This document shows, in pieces, positions 10,991 to 22,485 of a DNA stretch of 64,000 nt. Both the position numbers and the translations under genes were made by a program. The DNA is from Salminus brasiliensis. Lineage: Eukaryota > Chordata > Actinopteri > Characiformes > Bryconidae. The notes below the pieces were generated by a model. It did no database searches. It worked only from the letters and a program-made list of their open reading frames with translations, and had not been told where the DNA came from. The stretch lies in NCBI RefSeq assembly GCF_030463535.1, contig NC_132896.1, positions 32,231,680 through 32,295,679 on the forward strand. The letters run 5' to 3'. How positions within the stretch are numbered: the stretch's first letter is position 1; each line of letters opens with the position of its first letter.

Positions 10991-11024
10991 GTGCTGAGGT
11001 GGCTGGCCACTGCCCTATATACTA

Positions 11025-11027
<3 letters not shown>

Positions 11028-11061
<34 letters not shown>
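11028..11061. repeat. (GT)n microsatellite
   Basis: Uninterrupted GT dinucleotides, about 17 units, at the 3' side of the family 3 repeat. Confidence 0.95.
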
Positions 11062-11063
<2 letters not shown>

Positions 11064-11099
11064 CACCTCCACATGCTAAATGCAGTTAAATGCAAGTGT

Positions 11100-11767
11100 G
11101 TTTATAACTGTTATTGGATAATGACATTCCTAATACATGATTGACAGCTGAGCGGCCTTTTGTGCAGCTAATGCCATGCAGGCCCATCCAAGCGAACAGA
11201 ATGACATCATGCAGCACAAGCGGGCTTGGTCCTGGTGTGGTGCGCTAATGTTGTGGAAATGTTTCCACTTATCCCACCAAACAGATGTCAGTGCCAGTCC
11301 CCTGCCTGCCCACCCGCACGCTGCGGGCACACCCTGCGATGACTGCACTTGCTTTCCTGGCTCATTTGATCGGCTTTGCAGGGCCATTAGAGGCAGATGG
11401 AAACTCACACTGTGTTCTCTCCATGTTATTGGAGAGATAGAAGAGCGAGTGTGTGGGCGAAGGAGCCTACCCTTGTTCCCTGGCGTGGGTCGACTGAATG
11501 AAAACCCAAAACAATGCTTGCAGCTCACCTATGACCTCATTTGGCCTGAGGAACAGAGTGGTGATAAATATCAGGGCCTCTGTTTGGAAGGAGCTGGAAG
11601 GCTTTATATGCTTTCATATAAGGAATGTTAACCATTTAAGAGCGTTACTAAGTATTCAGGTAGGCCTGATTAGGAGATCTGCAGCATGATTTACTGAGGA
11701 GTACTGCACATATGTACACACCGCTAAGCCTTCACACACCATAGTTGTTCACCAGAGCAAATATAAA

Positions 11768-11768
<1 letters not shown>
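11100..11768. other. Single-copy GC-richer block, no gene assigned
   Basis: This block is less AT-rich than its surroundings and stays open on both strands for over 130 codons (plus 11,176-11,631; minus 11,130-11,528). The predicted peptides match no family I know and lack signal, membrane or domain features. It could be a conserved non-coding element or an unrecognised exon; comparison with other fish would decide. Confidence 0.25.

Positions 11769-11801
<33 letters not shown>
11769..11801. repeat. (CTG)11 trinucleotide microsatellite
   Basis: Eleven uninterrupted CTG units followed by an imperfect TCGCTGCTG. It lies outside any supported exon. Confidence 0.95.
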
Positions 11802-11802
<1 letters not shown>

Positions 11803-13078
11803 CGCTGCTGCGATCTGGGCTTCAGGTAACAGGCCATATAAGGCCTTGTTCCGCAGGTGAGGGCAGCCCTTTTCAAACATGAATGAACCTGCTCATGCTC
11901 AGCCTACCTGTGTGTCAGGTACACCTGGAAGGTTAGGAAATACTTGAAGCAGCCCTTCCGGATGTGTTGAGTCACCAAGCAACCAATCAGGCCAAATAAA
12001 CCGTCAGGCCAGCACCCTGCTCCTCAGCACGGGGGAGGTGCGTCATCACAGAGTCTATGGAGATGGGTGAACCAGCAGGTGGCAGAGTCACAACTGTCTG
12101 GACTGTTAGGGGGCGGTTACATCACTGCACAAACCTGTACAGTGTAAAAAAAAAAAAAAGAAGCTTTCATAATAAAAGCGCTGAAAGTATTTCAGATGAT
12201 AAAAATGATCATTTAATTGAAAAAAGCTTACCCAGAGGGAAAGGGCAGAACCAGGTTCACCTAAATCTACAGTATTAAGTAACATGAAGAACATCAGTGT
12301 CAAAATGTGGACGTTTAAAGGTACATAATATCTCAGTATTTAATTATTTACTCAAACTCAGAAAAATCTAAAACATTTACATTATTTTCTTTAAATAAAT
12401 CAAATAATTTAAGACTTAAGATACAATTTTTGTTGCATCAATGCAGAGCTAACAGCACTAAAACGTTTGTTGTTTTCTCTTTCTTTGAGAGGAGTCAACC
12501 GCCAAGCATGTCCACCCTGTTACACAAAACAGACGCGACTCCAAAAATCTTACCACGACCATTTGGCACTGATCCTGAGAACTGACTCGACACTGGAAAA
12601 CTGGGCCATGAAAAAGTGAATTAAATGAAATAATAGTCACAATAGCCAATTGTGCCCTCTCTTTCGGGGCCTCAGCTGCTGATAACTAGCAGCATGACCA
12701 GGATTCGAACCTGCGATCCTCTTGATCATAGTGACAGTGCCTTAACAGCGGCCTTGGTTCGTTGCTATCTTGGCAGTGAATTGTCAACACAGGCGTGTGC
12801 CCAATGTGTACACCCCTGCTTTGCACCTGGCTCTTAAGGAAACAGCGAGCGGACACGCTGATTGGTTTGGTATTGCATGTTGCGTCCAAAACACACCCAT
12901 GATTGAATTTAGAAACTTAGTACAGGCCTTTTACACGTTTTGAGCCACGCAAGTCGTTATGATAGCAAAGACACACCGACACGCCCTAAATCTAGCTGCA
13001 CGGTGCGCAGTTACGGCTTGTCAAAAGATTGCTAACATAGTGCCCATAGAGCTGTTTGAACCGCTTGCTTAAACGTCT
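11802..13078. other. Intergenic, with a reversed SINE family 1 fragment at about 12,650-12,760
   Basis: The only recognised piece is a reverse-strand SINE fragment: ATTGTGCCCTCTC, ctgctgataactagcagcat and ggattcgaacctgcgatcct mirror the family 1 body. The rest shows no gene or repeat that I can support. Confidence 0.4.
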
Positions 13079-13290
13079 TTCCCAGAATTGAACAGCCCTA
13101 CTTGTTGGAATAGCGTTGTCCCATGTGGTGGCTCTACATGAAACACTACAAATGGTAGGCTAAATAAAGGTCCCAATGTTGATTAGGCCACTGTGGCCTT
13201 AAGGGTAGAGAGTGGGCTTGGGACTAGAAGGTTGCTGGTTTGATTCCCTGGGCCAGCAGGTGTGAGGAGTGCAGGAACACCATTCCGTAA
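13079..13290 (+). repeat. SINE-like repeat, family 3, second copy
   Basis: Same leader (CAGAATTGAACAGCCCTACT) and tRNA-like part (ggttgctggtttgattccct, ctgggccagcagg) as at 10,566. It is shorter because the 3' portion is missing. Confidence 0.45.
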
Positions 13291-13830
13291 ACTATGCTCT
13301 TAAAAAGGAGATTTGTCTATGGTACTGATCAAGTCAGTGGTTCTATCTAGAACCTTGAGAACTCTAAGAATTGGAGTTTGGTTCAATGGTTTTTCCAAAA
13401 TTGAACAGCCCTAGTCTTGGAATAGTGCCCAAAGAGGTGGCTTCACATGATCAGTGGTGTTATGGTAAAGTCAGTGGTTCTATCTAGGTTTTATACATTT
13501 AATTAGATGTTTTTTTCACTGTGTTGGAAAACATCTACTGGTTCAGTAGGGAACGTTTTAAACAATGGTTCAATCCAGCTTGAAAAGGTTTCCAGTCAGA
13601 GAACCCACCGTTGGTTCCTTGTTTTTTCCCCACATTGATAATTTAGTAATCCTATGCTATTAGTAATCTGATTAGTAATCCTCTGAGCATAAGGGGTTTA
13701 AAGTCTTCTAATGGGTCCATAAAAAAGTCATGCTTATAATATATGAGTCATTTCTAATTAATCAGGTTCTTCACACACTTACAAGTGGTTCCTCTGTGGT
13801 ATTGCTCAAAGAGCCATTCGTAGAATCTTG
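13291..13830. repeat. Diverged dispersed repeat rich in 'ggttctatctagaacc'-type motifs (family C)
   Basis: Repeated short phrases such as gtcagtggttctatctag occur twice within 160 bases, and the family 3 leader recurs at 13,396. Similar 'ggttctttagtaaaggtagt' phrases occur at 20.0 and 21.5 kb and weaker ones at 44.5 and 60.0 kb. Probably an old fish repeat; boundaries are uncertain. Confidence 0.35.
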
Positions 13831-14912
13831 TTTTTTTGTAAGAGTGCATGTTCATAGAATTTGCTTCTGAGAGTGTGGTCATCTGCTGGTTCAACTTTGA
13901 GGTGGACGTTGGGCCTCCTGTTTGCTCTGCAGTATTCAGCTGATGTCAAACCAAGCATATGAATCGACCTACACTGGAAAGTGTTAGCAGCCGCCCAGCT
14001 TTCAGTTTGTGTCTCACTTTTCTTCCCTGAAACACATTCAGTACATTTCTGCATGTGGCACTGGGTGACGTAATGGCCGGAACAGTTCTCTCAGTCTGAG
14101 CTACCGGGACTTCTTTGGGATGGACTCTCGAGGAGGGTCAGAGTAATGAAGAATGGAAAGAATGTCGTCTGAGACCGAGAGGCTGCCAACGGGAGAACCG
14201 TCCGGCTGCTCGGAGAGAGGATCACCCTGTTGCTCTCTCTGCTATTGATTTGGGACAAAAGTAAAGAGGGACGGACCATGCTGGATTTCTTCCTCACAGG
14301 AATGGGCTGATCAAGTGCAGTTGAAGGGAAGTTAACTTGGACCCGATGCTGGATCTGATCAGCAGAAATGTTTTAATGAACTTTCACATGTGAAAAGTGA
14401 GAGTCTGTCTCCCTGGAAACAGCTCAGGTCGGGGATTCCCCTCTAGGCCCCACACGGCTGAACGGTCAGGCCCACCCGGGTAGTCCTGCACTCCCACGCA
14501 AAGATTATAACGGCTTTGCCATATGATAGAGTATATGATATAGCAGTGAGTCAGGCAGAAAGACCACGTCTGGAAGCACCGTCTCACTTTTTCAGGATCA
14601 ATTTTTTTAGATCTGTCTGGTTCTGAAAGGAAACCAGCAGACGGTGGACATGGGGGGCGTTTTCTCAGACACACATGACGTCGTCTGGGTTAGGTTACAT
14701 TACTAATGATGTTTCTCCGTTGAAATTCCTGGACGTGGCTTGAACGGTGCCTCAGAGACTGTGTAGGAAAGCCTGCCGCCGATGAACTCGTCTGGAGCTC
14801 CACATGTTTATAAAGACTATACACTCATGGAATGTGGATGGATTTTAATGTCACTGTATAACTGGGCCATTGCTTTAATGAGAAAAAGCAGATGCTTAAG
14901 ACGTCTCCAGAT
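13831..14912. other. Intergenic, nothing recognised
   Basis: No exon, RNA gene or repeat could be supported. Short opposing open frames carry no recognisable domain. Confidence 0.3.
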
Positions 14913-15448
14913 GCACTGTATGTCCAAATATTTGTGGACACCCCTTCAAATGAATGCATTTAGCTACTTTAGGTTGCACAGATGCACACACACACACACA
15001 GCTTGTCTAGTCCCCGTAGAGAAGTACAGCCAATAGAATAGGACTCTCTGGTGCAGATCAGCATGAACCTAATGGCACCATGCTGCCTAATAATGCCAGG
15101 CGTGGGCTTATAGAGGGGTATGAAGCCCCCCAGCATTAAGGAGCTGTGGAGCAGTGGAAGAACTGTGTTCTGTGGAATAATGGATGGTGGTGCTCCATCC
15201 AATACGTTTGGGATGAGTTGTGGAGGGGATCAAGCTCAGGGATCAGGTGGGGTGTTCAACATACTGACCTCACTAACGCTTTTTTGCTAAATGCAATCAA
15301 ATCCTCACAGCAAGCTCCAACCAAAATCTGGTAAGAATCTTGAGACTTTCTTTGCTGGACAGTAGAGACAGCTACGTCAACAGAAGCAAGATAAACTCTA
15401 ATAATAAATGAGCAGGTGTCCCAATACTTTTGTCCATATACTGTATGT
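14913..15448. mobile_element. MITE-like element, family B, near full length
   Basis: The left end is ACTGTATGTCCAAATATTTG and the right end TTTTGTCCATATACTGTATG, which are imperfect inverted repeats flanking about 535 bases. The interior carries 'acaccccttcaaatgaatgc', 'ggaataatggatggtggtgc' and 'gagcaggtgtcccaatactt', shared with copies at 19.4 and 29.1 kb and fragments at 18.2, 20.6, 24.5 and 48.5 kb. No coding capacity. Looks like a non-autonomous DNA transposon of Tc1/mariner style, by inference from the ends. Confidence 0.6.
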
Positions 15449-17429
15449 ATATCTCTTGGTCAAAATTAATATAAATTTCACCCTCCAAACAGTATGATTC
15501 CCAATAGATTGATTTCCAATAGGACGCTCTCAAATATGCAGAAACAGCCCTGGATGGAACTTTACATTTAACTTTTTGAATAATGGAAATCTTCAGCTGT
15601 AAACAATGCCATTGTAGAGAAAATGGACCAATGATGCTGCCATTACAACACAAATATAGCCTTTTTATTCACTACACAAAGGTAAAGTGCATGTATTTGT
15701 CGCTTTACTATGTACAAGGAGGATGAAGGGCCTTGCTCAAGGGCCCAATAGTGGCAGCTTGTTAGCCTGGAGCTCTAACCGCTGAGCCACCACTGCCCCT
15801 GCAAACCCACCAGTGCACCGACACGTGTCTGCTCATGAAAAGCTCATGATGGTAAAATAGTAGAAAATATAAAAAAATATTTTTTTGAGGATCATTTCTT
15901 TAATTTAATTTAATTAATTTTATTTTAAACAATCTTTATGCACCCCACCTTCCGGAATAGCTATTTAAAGTATGTTTTTTAGGCCGAAATCTCTCTATAT
16001 CATCTCTAACCTAATACAAAACAATCTTCCAGGCTATTAAGACATCAGGCTTTCATCCATAACCGCCTAAATGCAATTCAGAGCGTTCAGAGATGTTAAA
16101 CTTTTTGAGTTTGTCTGAGTGAATTATTCACGCCAATCCACTTTGACTAACAGCATGTCTTCAGTGGATTTCCCCATGAAATTTAAAGTCTAAAATAAAT
16201 GGCTAAATTAAAGAGCATGAGCTCAAGTTGTCTAGCCCGGGACAGTCCAATTCAGTTACAAATTATCCCAGAAAGAGAAGAAAATCACCCATTAAATTCC
16301 ATCTGAGCTCAGTTAGCCACTCCCAGTCTTTCCTAGCAGGTTCACCATCTGAAAGAAAAGGTAATCATCTGCCTTCAGTCGGCTTGTTTCAGTTTCAACA
16401 TCAGTTATTCTTAGAAGGAACCTGTGTTTACTGCACAATTCGTATCAGTGGGGGAGGTGATAACTGTGGAAAGTATGACGGACACATTTCTGGTGGGTAT
16501 CCCCTTTCTGCTCCTGAAAAAATAATCTGGCTTTGTAGACGTCTGCTCGTAGGCTTTGATGTATGACCTATCAGCCTTGAAATGAGGGAAGCCTGAATGC
16601 TGGGTATCTAAAGGATGACAGGATGACCACCACATGAAGAATGCTGGGAAGGGCTTAAAAAGTTGATGGTGCAAAAAAAAAAAAACACAACCCAGACCGC
16701 ACACTGCGAGGAATGCGGGGTGGACGTCAGATCGCATATCAGATAGTGGCTTTTATAAATAACCACTATTGACACAGCTCGAGTGCTAATGGCACATTTT
16801 ACATACATGTGATATACTATGACTGGGCGAGGCCTGGAGGCCTGGAGGCCTAAAGACCGAATGAAAGAGCCGGCATGATTTACAGAGGGCCAACAGGTGG
16901 GTCACATACGGTGATGCAATAGTGAACTCTGCTCTGCTGTGATATGATGACGGGCCGACCAGTAAGAACATGCAGTTTAACTCTCGGATTTAAGAGGATT
17001 ACATCAACTCTTTTAAGTGAGCGCTGTTGAAAGATCTGATGCACAATGCTCTTGCTATGTCTCTTTCTCTTTCTCTCTCTCTCTCCCACTCTGTCTCTCT
17101 CTATCTAGCTTCCTCATTCACATACTGTACACGTGCTCCCACACACTGTCCCGCCCACACTTACTCATTCATTCCTTCACTCACTCACTAACTCGCATTC
17201 CAAGCTAATACACTAAAAGAGAGAGACTGAAGATAACACTGGTCTGATTTGCAGCCCATTAACTACATTTCCACTGAAGTTGTAGAATTATTTTGCTGCT
17301 CAGAAGTTTATTTACATCAAATGGAATTTGTACGATAGAAGTTTTTGCTTTTTTTGAAAGATCAAGCTGGACTTTGATGGTTAAGATGGTTGAAAAGCTG
17401 GTCATCTAAGCGAAAACCTGCCATAAGCT
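15449..17429. other. Intergenic, with a SINE tail fragment at about 15,719-15,802
   Basis: The fragment GCCTTGCTCAAGGGCCCAAT ... gctgagccaccactgcccct is the reversed tail of the SINE type at 36.3 kb. Otherwise there is AT-rich sequence around 15.9 kb, a poly-A at 16,672 and a CT-rich stretch near 17,060-17,110. No gene supported. Confidence 0.35.
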
Positions 17430-17875
17430 GACCAGCATTCCCAAGCTTGACCATGCTGGTAAACCAGCATTCCCAAGCTTGACCATGCTGGTAAACCAGC
17501 ATCACCAAGCTGGTTGACCAACATGACCAGCATGGTCAAGCTTGGTGATGCCATGCCATGGCTTGGTGATACCAGCCATGCTGGTAATGTTGGTCAACCA
17601 ATTTGGTCCTGCTGCTCAATCAGCCTGGCCTTGCTGGTCATGCTGGTTGACCAGCATGGTCAAGCTCAGCCATGCTAGTAATGTTGGTCAACCAGCTTGG
17701 TGATGCTGGGGAACCAGCTTGGTCTTGCTGGTCATGCTGGTTAACCAGCATGGTCAAGCTTGGTCATGCTCTTCAACCAGCTTGATCATGCTGGTCAAAA
17801 AGCTTAATGATTCTGGTCGCCAAGCTTGGTGATGCTGGTCATGTTGGTCAACCAGCTTAGTCACCCATTTATGCA
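17430..17875. repeat. Palindromic minisatellite-like field of 'accagcatgaccaagcttgg' units
   Basis: Roughly 10-14-base motifs (ACCAGCAT, GGTCAAGCTTGG, TGATGCTGGT) repeat in both orientations over about 440 bases. Because the motif and its reverse complement alternate, the strand can fold into many hairpins. Units are diverged and irregular. Confidence 0.75.
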
Positions 17876-19379
17876 TGACCAGTTGTGCTCTCTCAGGCTC
17901 CGGCTGCTGATGGCGAAGCAGCTTGACGTGGATCTACTCTTTAAGTCATTTTAATACTGTTACTTGAACTTTGAGGATTTATTAATCAAATCTTTACTTT
18001 ACGATATCTTTACTTTAGTATAGGGTTTAGGCCACGCCCCCTATTATGAATTATTTATAGACTACTGTGAAACTAATATATCGTCAAGCAAAAAACTTAT
18101 CTTCAAAACCTTACAGGAGAAGTAAAACACCTTCTGTGGTTGATTCGAAACCATAACTGGACTGTCTACTCAATCTGGACAAAAGTATTTGGACGCCTGC
18201 TCATTCATTGTTTCTTCTGAAATCAAGCGTATGAAAAACTTTAAATGTAAAAATATTTCCAAGGCATTTTGGAGCATCTATTGGTCTGTTAATCATGAAA
18301 TTTTTGACGTAATGTAAAGTAAAACTCCCAGATTCAAATTGTGAAGTGAAGTGAAAAATTGCAGAAATGGAGAAGGGTTTTTTCCGACAGTGACGATGTG
18401 CCTTATGAGAGTGACACTTTTAAAGGTTAAGGGTTTTATTCCAAATCAAGGTACTACTACATACAGTCGGGCCTTCAAGGAACATAACTGTGCCTAACCT
18501 AAAATAGCCCAAAAAGGATTTGCGCCATTTGTGTAACGCTTGCTTGCCATAATAACAAAGTGTTTCTGCTTTTTTCCCCTTCAAAATGTCCTTCTTGGCA
18601 TTCTTCTCGGCTTGACCTTACGACATCTGTCCTGCCGCTACTTCCTGTGGTCATTGTAATGACCATTTCCTCCTCCTCCTTCCTCCTCCCCCTCTTTCAG
18701 AGGGCCTCTTCCTTCTTTCCTTCTCCTGCACCCAAACAGTGGGCGGACCACGGCCATGACTGGCCACCGTGGACCAGCCAAATCTCAGACTAGGCCACTC
18801 GGGCGCACCGGCCGATTCTATTCCTCCACTCTTACGCAAAACAGCTCACCGCACCGTTTTTATTTCCAACGGGTCGAAGCTCGGGGGTGCGCAGACAGCC
18901 GCTGGCCTCACACTGCGTCTGACAGTATTTATTCTAGCTGTATATTTAGTGGCTGACGGCTTGCTCATACCATGCCTGCTATGATAATAAGGCGGGAAGA
19001 GGCTATATTTACCGTGGGGGGGTGGAGTATTCATCAGCAGCGGAACTCAGGGTGACACACACAACACCGCGGCCACGGAGGGCCACATACAACCAACAAC
19101 ACTTGTGTTGCGAGTTGTGGACAGGAATCAGACCAACACAAACAGCTCCTATTGAACACACAGAGAAACAGGAGCCGTGTTTGTGCCACTGGTCTGGGAG
19201 GGTTTACTACAGTAATTGGAGTCTGAGGTTTTGGTGTCTGACTTCGTAAGCCTGAAATCGTTCGTGGGTGTTAGGAAGAATGTTTCATGTTGAGTGGATG
19301 TGTGTGGGGTGAGGTAGGGCATCAACAACATCCTTTACCAGAAAACAGCTACATTCCAAAATGTATTTAACACAATAAT
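17876..19379. other. Intergenic with two repeat fragments
   Basis: A short SINE family 1 fragment (CAGTTGTGCTCTCTCAGGCT, ggctgctgatggcg) sits at 17,880-17,925. A family B end (tggacaaaagtatttggacg, ctgctcattcattgtttctt) sits at about 18,176-18,235. The 18.6-19.1 kb part is GC-richer with overlapping open frames on both strands but no recognisable protein. Confidence 0.35.
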
Positions 19380-19730
19380 AAAAATATATGTGTCCAAATA
19401 TTTCCAGACACCTTGCCTAATGCCAGGCTAGAGGGGTATAATAAAGCCCCCCAGCAGTGAGGAGCTGTGAAGCAAGGGGAAGAGCTGTGTTCTCTGGAAT
19501 GATGGATGGTGGTGCTCCATCCAGTACTTTTGGGATGAGCTGGGAAAGTTGGGGATGATGGTGGGGTGGTGATCATCCACCATTCTGACTAAATGCAATC
19601 AAATTCTCACAGCAATGCTCCAGAAATACTTCAACAAAAGCAGGATACACTCTTTTTGATACCCTTGATTTAAGAAGAAACAGTAAATGAGCAGGTGTCC
19701 CAATACTTCTGTTCATAGACTGTCCATATG
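19380..19730. mobile_element. MITE-like element, family B, internally shortened copy
   Basis: Starts GTGTCCAAATATTTCCAGAC and ends with 'gagcaggtgtcccaatactt' plus 'tgttcatagactgtccat'. Internal phrases (taatgccaggctagaggggt, atgatggatggtggtgctcc) match 14,913-15,448, but about 180 bases of the left part are missing. Confidence 0.55.
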
Positions 19731-19894
19731 TCCCTGATGATCAATCATTAGGATGCTATAGAACTCATTTATTGAGTCATTTAAGGTGTTTGATGGGTAG
19801 AAGTGACTTTGGTGGGGTTGACAAATGCTTGAGGCCTTGAGAATAATTTGATGCACTCTGAACTCCAGAAGACCAGAGCTTCACGAGCCAGCAT

Positions 19895-20130
19895 GTGGGC
19901 ATACCTTGATGCTCTTCACCTTTGCTCCTTTCCAGGCAGTGTTGGCTTAGGCCTTGGCCTTGGCTTAGTGGCTCCATTCCCAGTGATGCCACAGCTATCC
20001 ATGGCTTCACGTTCTCTGGTGGGTTAGTAACGGGGTTCTTTAGTAAAGGTAGTGGTTCTATAAGCAATGGTTTGAATGCATACATATAAATAAGTATTTG
20101 AAGAACCTCAAAAAGAACCTCAGATCCTGT
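19895..20130. repeat. Dispersed repeat, copy 1 of a pair
   Basis: The block from ATACCTTGATGCTCTTCACC to aaaaagaacctcagatcctg is repeated at 21,380 with only scattered differences. It includes the family C phrase ggttctttagtaaaggtagt. Offset between copies is about 1479 bases, same orientation. Likely two insertions of one element or an old local duplication. Confidence 0.6.
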
Positions 20131-20299
20131 TTAGGATATCTGATTGGTTAACAGCACTACAGTGTTCCCATAAAAGCCACATGGCGTAGCTTACTGTTTT
20201 GTTTTTTGTGTGTCTGTGGTAAGCTAGCTGTAGACATGGTCAAGACAGGTTAGCTTTTAGTCTAGCTAAAATACTCACTCACTTCCCAGGCTTTCAATT

Positions 20300-20530
20300 T
20301 GTCCATGCATTTACATTTATGGCATTTAGCTGACGCTTTTCTCCAGAGCGACTTACAAGGTGACTCGTATTACAGAACCAGGCCAATGTAGGGTTAGGAG
20401 TCTTGCCCAAGGACTCTTATTAGTGTAGTGCAGCATAATCACCCAGACCAGGAATCGAACCCCAGTCTCCCACATGGTGTGGTAGCTCACTGGCAGGTAG
20501 TGGTGTTACCTGTTGCGCCACACCAATCAC
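20300..20530 (-). repeat. tRNA-derived SINE, family 2 (reverse orientation)
   Basis: Read on the minus strand it begins TGGTGTGGCGCAACAGGTAA, has a B-box-like GGTTCGATTCC, and ends in the characteristic teleost tail 'aagtcgctctggagaaaagc ... catttag ... aaatgtaaa'. Other copies: 26,510 (minus) and 33,517 (plus). Confidence 0.7.
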
Positions 20531-20569
20531 CATGCAGTTTTTGAGCTCATTCGGCATGGTGCCAATAAG

Positions 20570-20735
20570 TTCATGTTCTATTGGCAATATCTCTCGACAG
20601 GGACTGAACAAGCTGTATGTGTGCATTTGCACATCTTTGTGAACAATGGATGCAATTTAAAGTCACTGAATGCATCAATCAATGCAATCAATACAAGGGG
20701 TGTCCACAAACATTTGGACATATTGTTTATGAACT
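20570..20735 (-). mobile_element. MITE-like family B fragment (reverse)
   Basis: Carries ACAAGGGGTGTCCACAAACA and 'catttggacatattgt' at its right edge, the reverse complement of the family B left end. The internal part 'tgcatttgcacatctttgtg' mirrors the 29.2 kb copy. Only about a third of the element is present. Confidence 0.5.
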
Positions 20736-21377
20736 GTTAGTTGCATTCCTTGACCCAGCAACACCTTTAAGGTGAATGAACCCCAAGGCATTTCATATAA
20801 AGCAGTAGGCAGCTTCCCAATCAACCTTCTATCGTACATTCCAGAGAAGACCTCATGCCGTTTTCACTGCAGCTCATGAGGTTGCTGAATAGTATGCCGT
20901 AAGATGTCATAAGCCTGGGATTTGTGGGGTTAAAGATGCTGCCACATAATACATCTTTAAATCATGAAATAAGAGGCTATTTCAATGTGAGACTGGATGC
21001 CAGAGGGATAGCCAGTGAAACCCACACTGCTCAAGAAATCCTCTCAAACCCCCTGTACCAGCTACCAGTCTGTGGTATTAATAACACGTACTCATCGCCT
21101 GACTGACCCCTCTGTACAATAAGCAGAATCTGAGGAGAGGAACAAGACCAAGAGCTTTACTTCACTCCAACAGGAATGATGTCATCACTTCCCACAGCCC
21201 ACAGCTCCTGTCTTGCCAGCAGACTATCATATAGCCCAACCCTGTGGTGCTCCGTCCTTGTCGTGTAGAGCAGTGTGTTCTCTGTTTTCAGCTCAGTCTG
21301 GCACCCAAAGTGGTGACCACTAGGCCCAACATTAGCCCACTATTGCTGATTTCCTTGGGAGATCAAGCTGAATGTGG
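20736..21377. other. Intergenic, nothing recognised
   Basis: No gene or repeat supported between the family B fragment and the second dispersed-repeat copy. Confidence 0.3.
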
Positions 21378-21615
21378 ACATACCTTGATGCTCTTCACCT
21401 TTGCTCCTTTCCAGGCAGTGTTGGCTTAGGCTTTGGCCTTGGCTTAGTGGCTCCATCCCCAGTGATGCCACAACCATTCATGGCTTCACGTTCTCTGGTG
21501 GGTTAGTAAAGGGGTTCTTTAGTAAAGGTAGTGGTTCTATAAGCAATGGTTTGAATGCATACATATAAGTATATATATATAAAAGTATTTGAAGAACTTC
21601 AAAAAGAACCTCAGA
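21378..21615. repeat. Dispersed repeat, copy 2 of a pair
   Basis: Nearly identical to 19,895-20,130, with an added (TA)n expansion near 21,570. It ends where the Tc1-like fragment begins, so the dispersed repeat may be a composite or may have inserted beside the transposon remnant. Confidence 0.6.
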
Positions 21616-21990
21616 TCCTCTGCAGGCCACTCGAGTTCTTCTACACCAAACTCGCTCATCCATGTTTGTATGGAAATGTCTTGGTATGCTGACGCATTAA
21701 GAGTTCCTTTCACTGGAACTAAGGGGCCGAACCCAGCTCCTGAAAAACAACCACACACCATAATCCCCCCTCCACCAAACTTTTCACTTGACACAATGCA
21801 GTCAGACAAGTACCGTTCTCCTGGTAACGGCCAAACCCAGATTTGTCCATCGAATTGCCAGACGCAAAAGCATGTTTTGTCACCATGAAGCTCTCTATGT
21901 ATTGTTCTTGAGCTAATCTGAAGGCCACATGAAGGTTGGAGGTCTGTAGCAATTGACTCTGCAGAAAGAAATCGGAAATTTCTGAAATTC
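21616..21990 (-). pseudogene. Decayed Tc1-like transposase fragment
   Basis: Read on the minus strand, the frame gives Tc1-type stretches: [59 protein letters not shown] and then [13 protein letters not shown]. The order matches Tc1 transposases, but the segment that normally carries the second catalytic Asp (the QxDNAPxH region) is missing between AYQDI and FGVEELEWP. No start, N-terminal helix-turn-helix or C-terminal part is present, so it is a dead remnant. Confidence 0.7.
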
Positions 21991-22485
21991 AAGACATTTC
22001 AGAAATCTAAAAATCTTAAGTTCATGAAATTCAAGAAATTCAAGAGATTCAAGAAATTCATGAAATTCAAGTAATTCAGGAAAACTGAAATTTATGAAAT
22101 TTAAAATTGAATTTTTTTAAGAACTCTGAAATTCAAGAAATTCATGAAATCTAAAATTCAAGAAATCTTATTTTTTTCAATTAAAAAAATTAAAATTCAA
22201 GAAATATGAAATCTGAAATTCAAGACATTTCAGAAATCTAAAATTGAAAAAAATTCAAAAATCTTAAGTTCATGAAATTCAAGAAATTCAAGAAATTCAT
22301 GAAATTCATGAAATTCAAGAAATTCTAGTAATTCAGGAAAACTGAAATTTACAAAATTTAAAATTGAAATTTTTTAAGAAATCTGAAATTCAAGAAATTC
22401 ATAAAATCTAAAATTCAATTTTAAGAAATTTGAAATTCAAGAAATTAAAAAAAATTATAATCTGAAATTCAAGAAATGTAGAAAC
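21991..22485. repeat. Diverged tandem field of 'gaaattcaag' decamers
   Basis: The motif GAAATTCAAG and variants (aaattcatga, aaatctaaaa) recur dozens of times over about 490 bases. A longer repeat of about 240 bases is visible: 'gacatttcagaaatctaaaa' and 'atcttaagttcatgaaattc' each occur twice. Extremely AT-rich and non-coding. Confidence 0.8.

Noticed and set aside
11176..11631. 151-residue open frame as a new gene
   Set aside because: The opposite strand is equally open, no family or topology is recognisable, and no splice partners were found.
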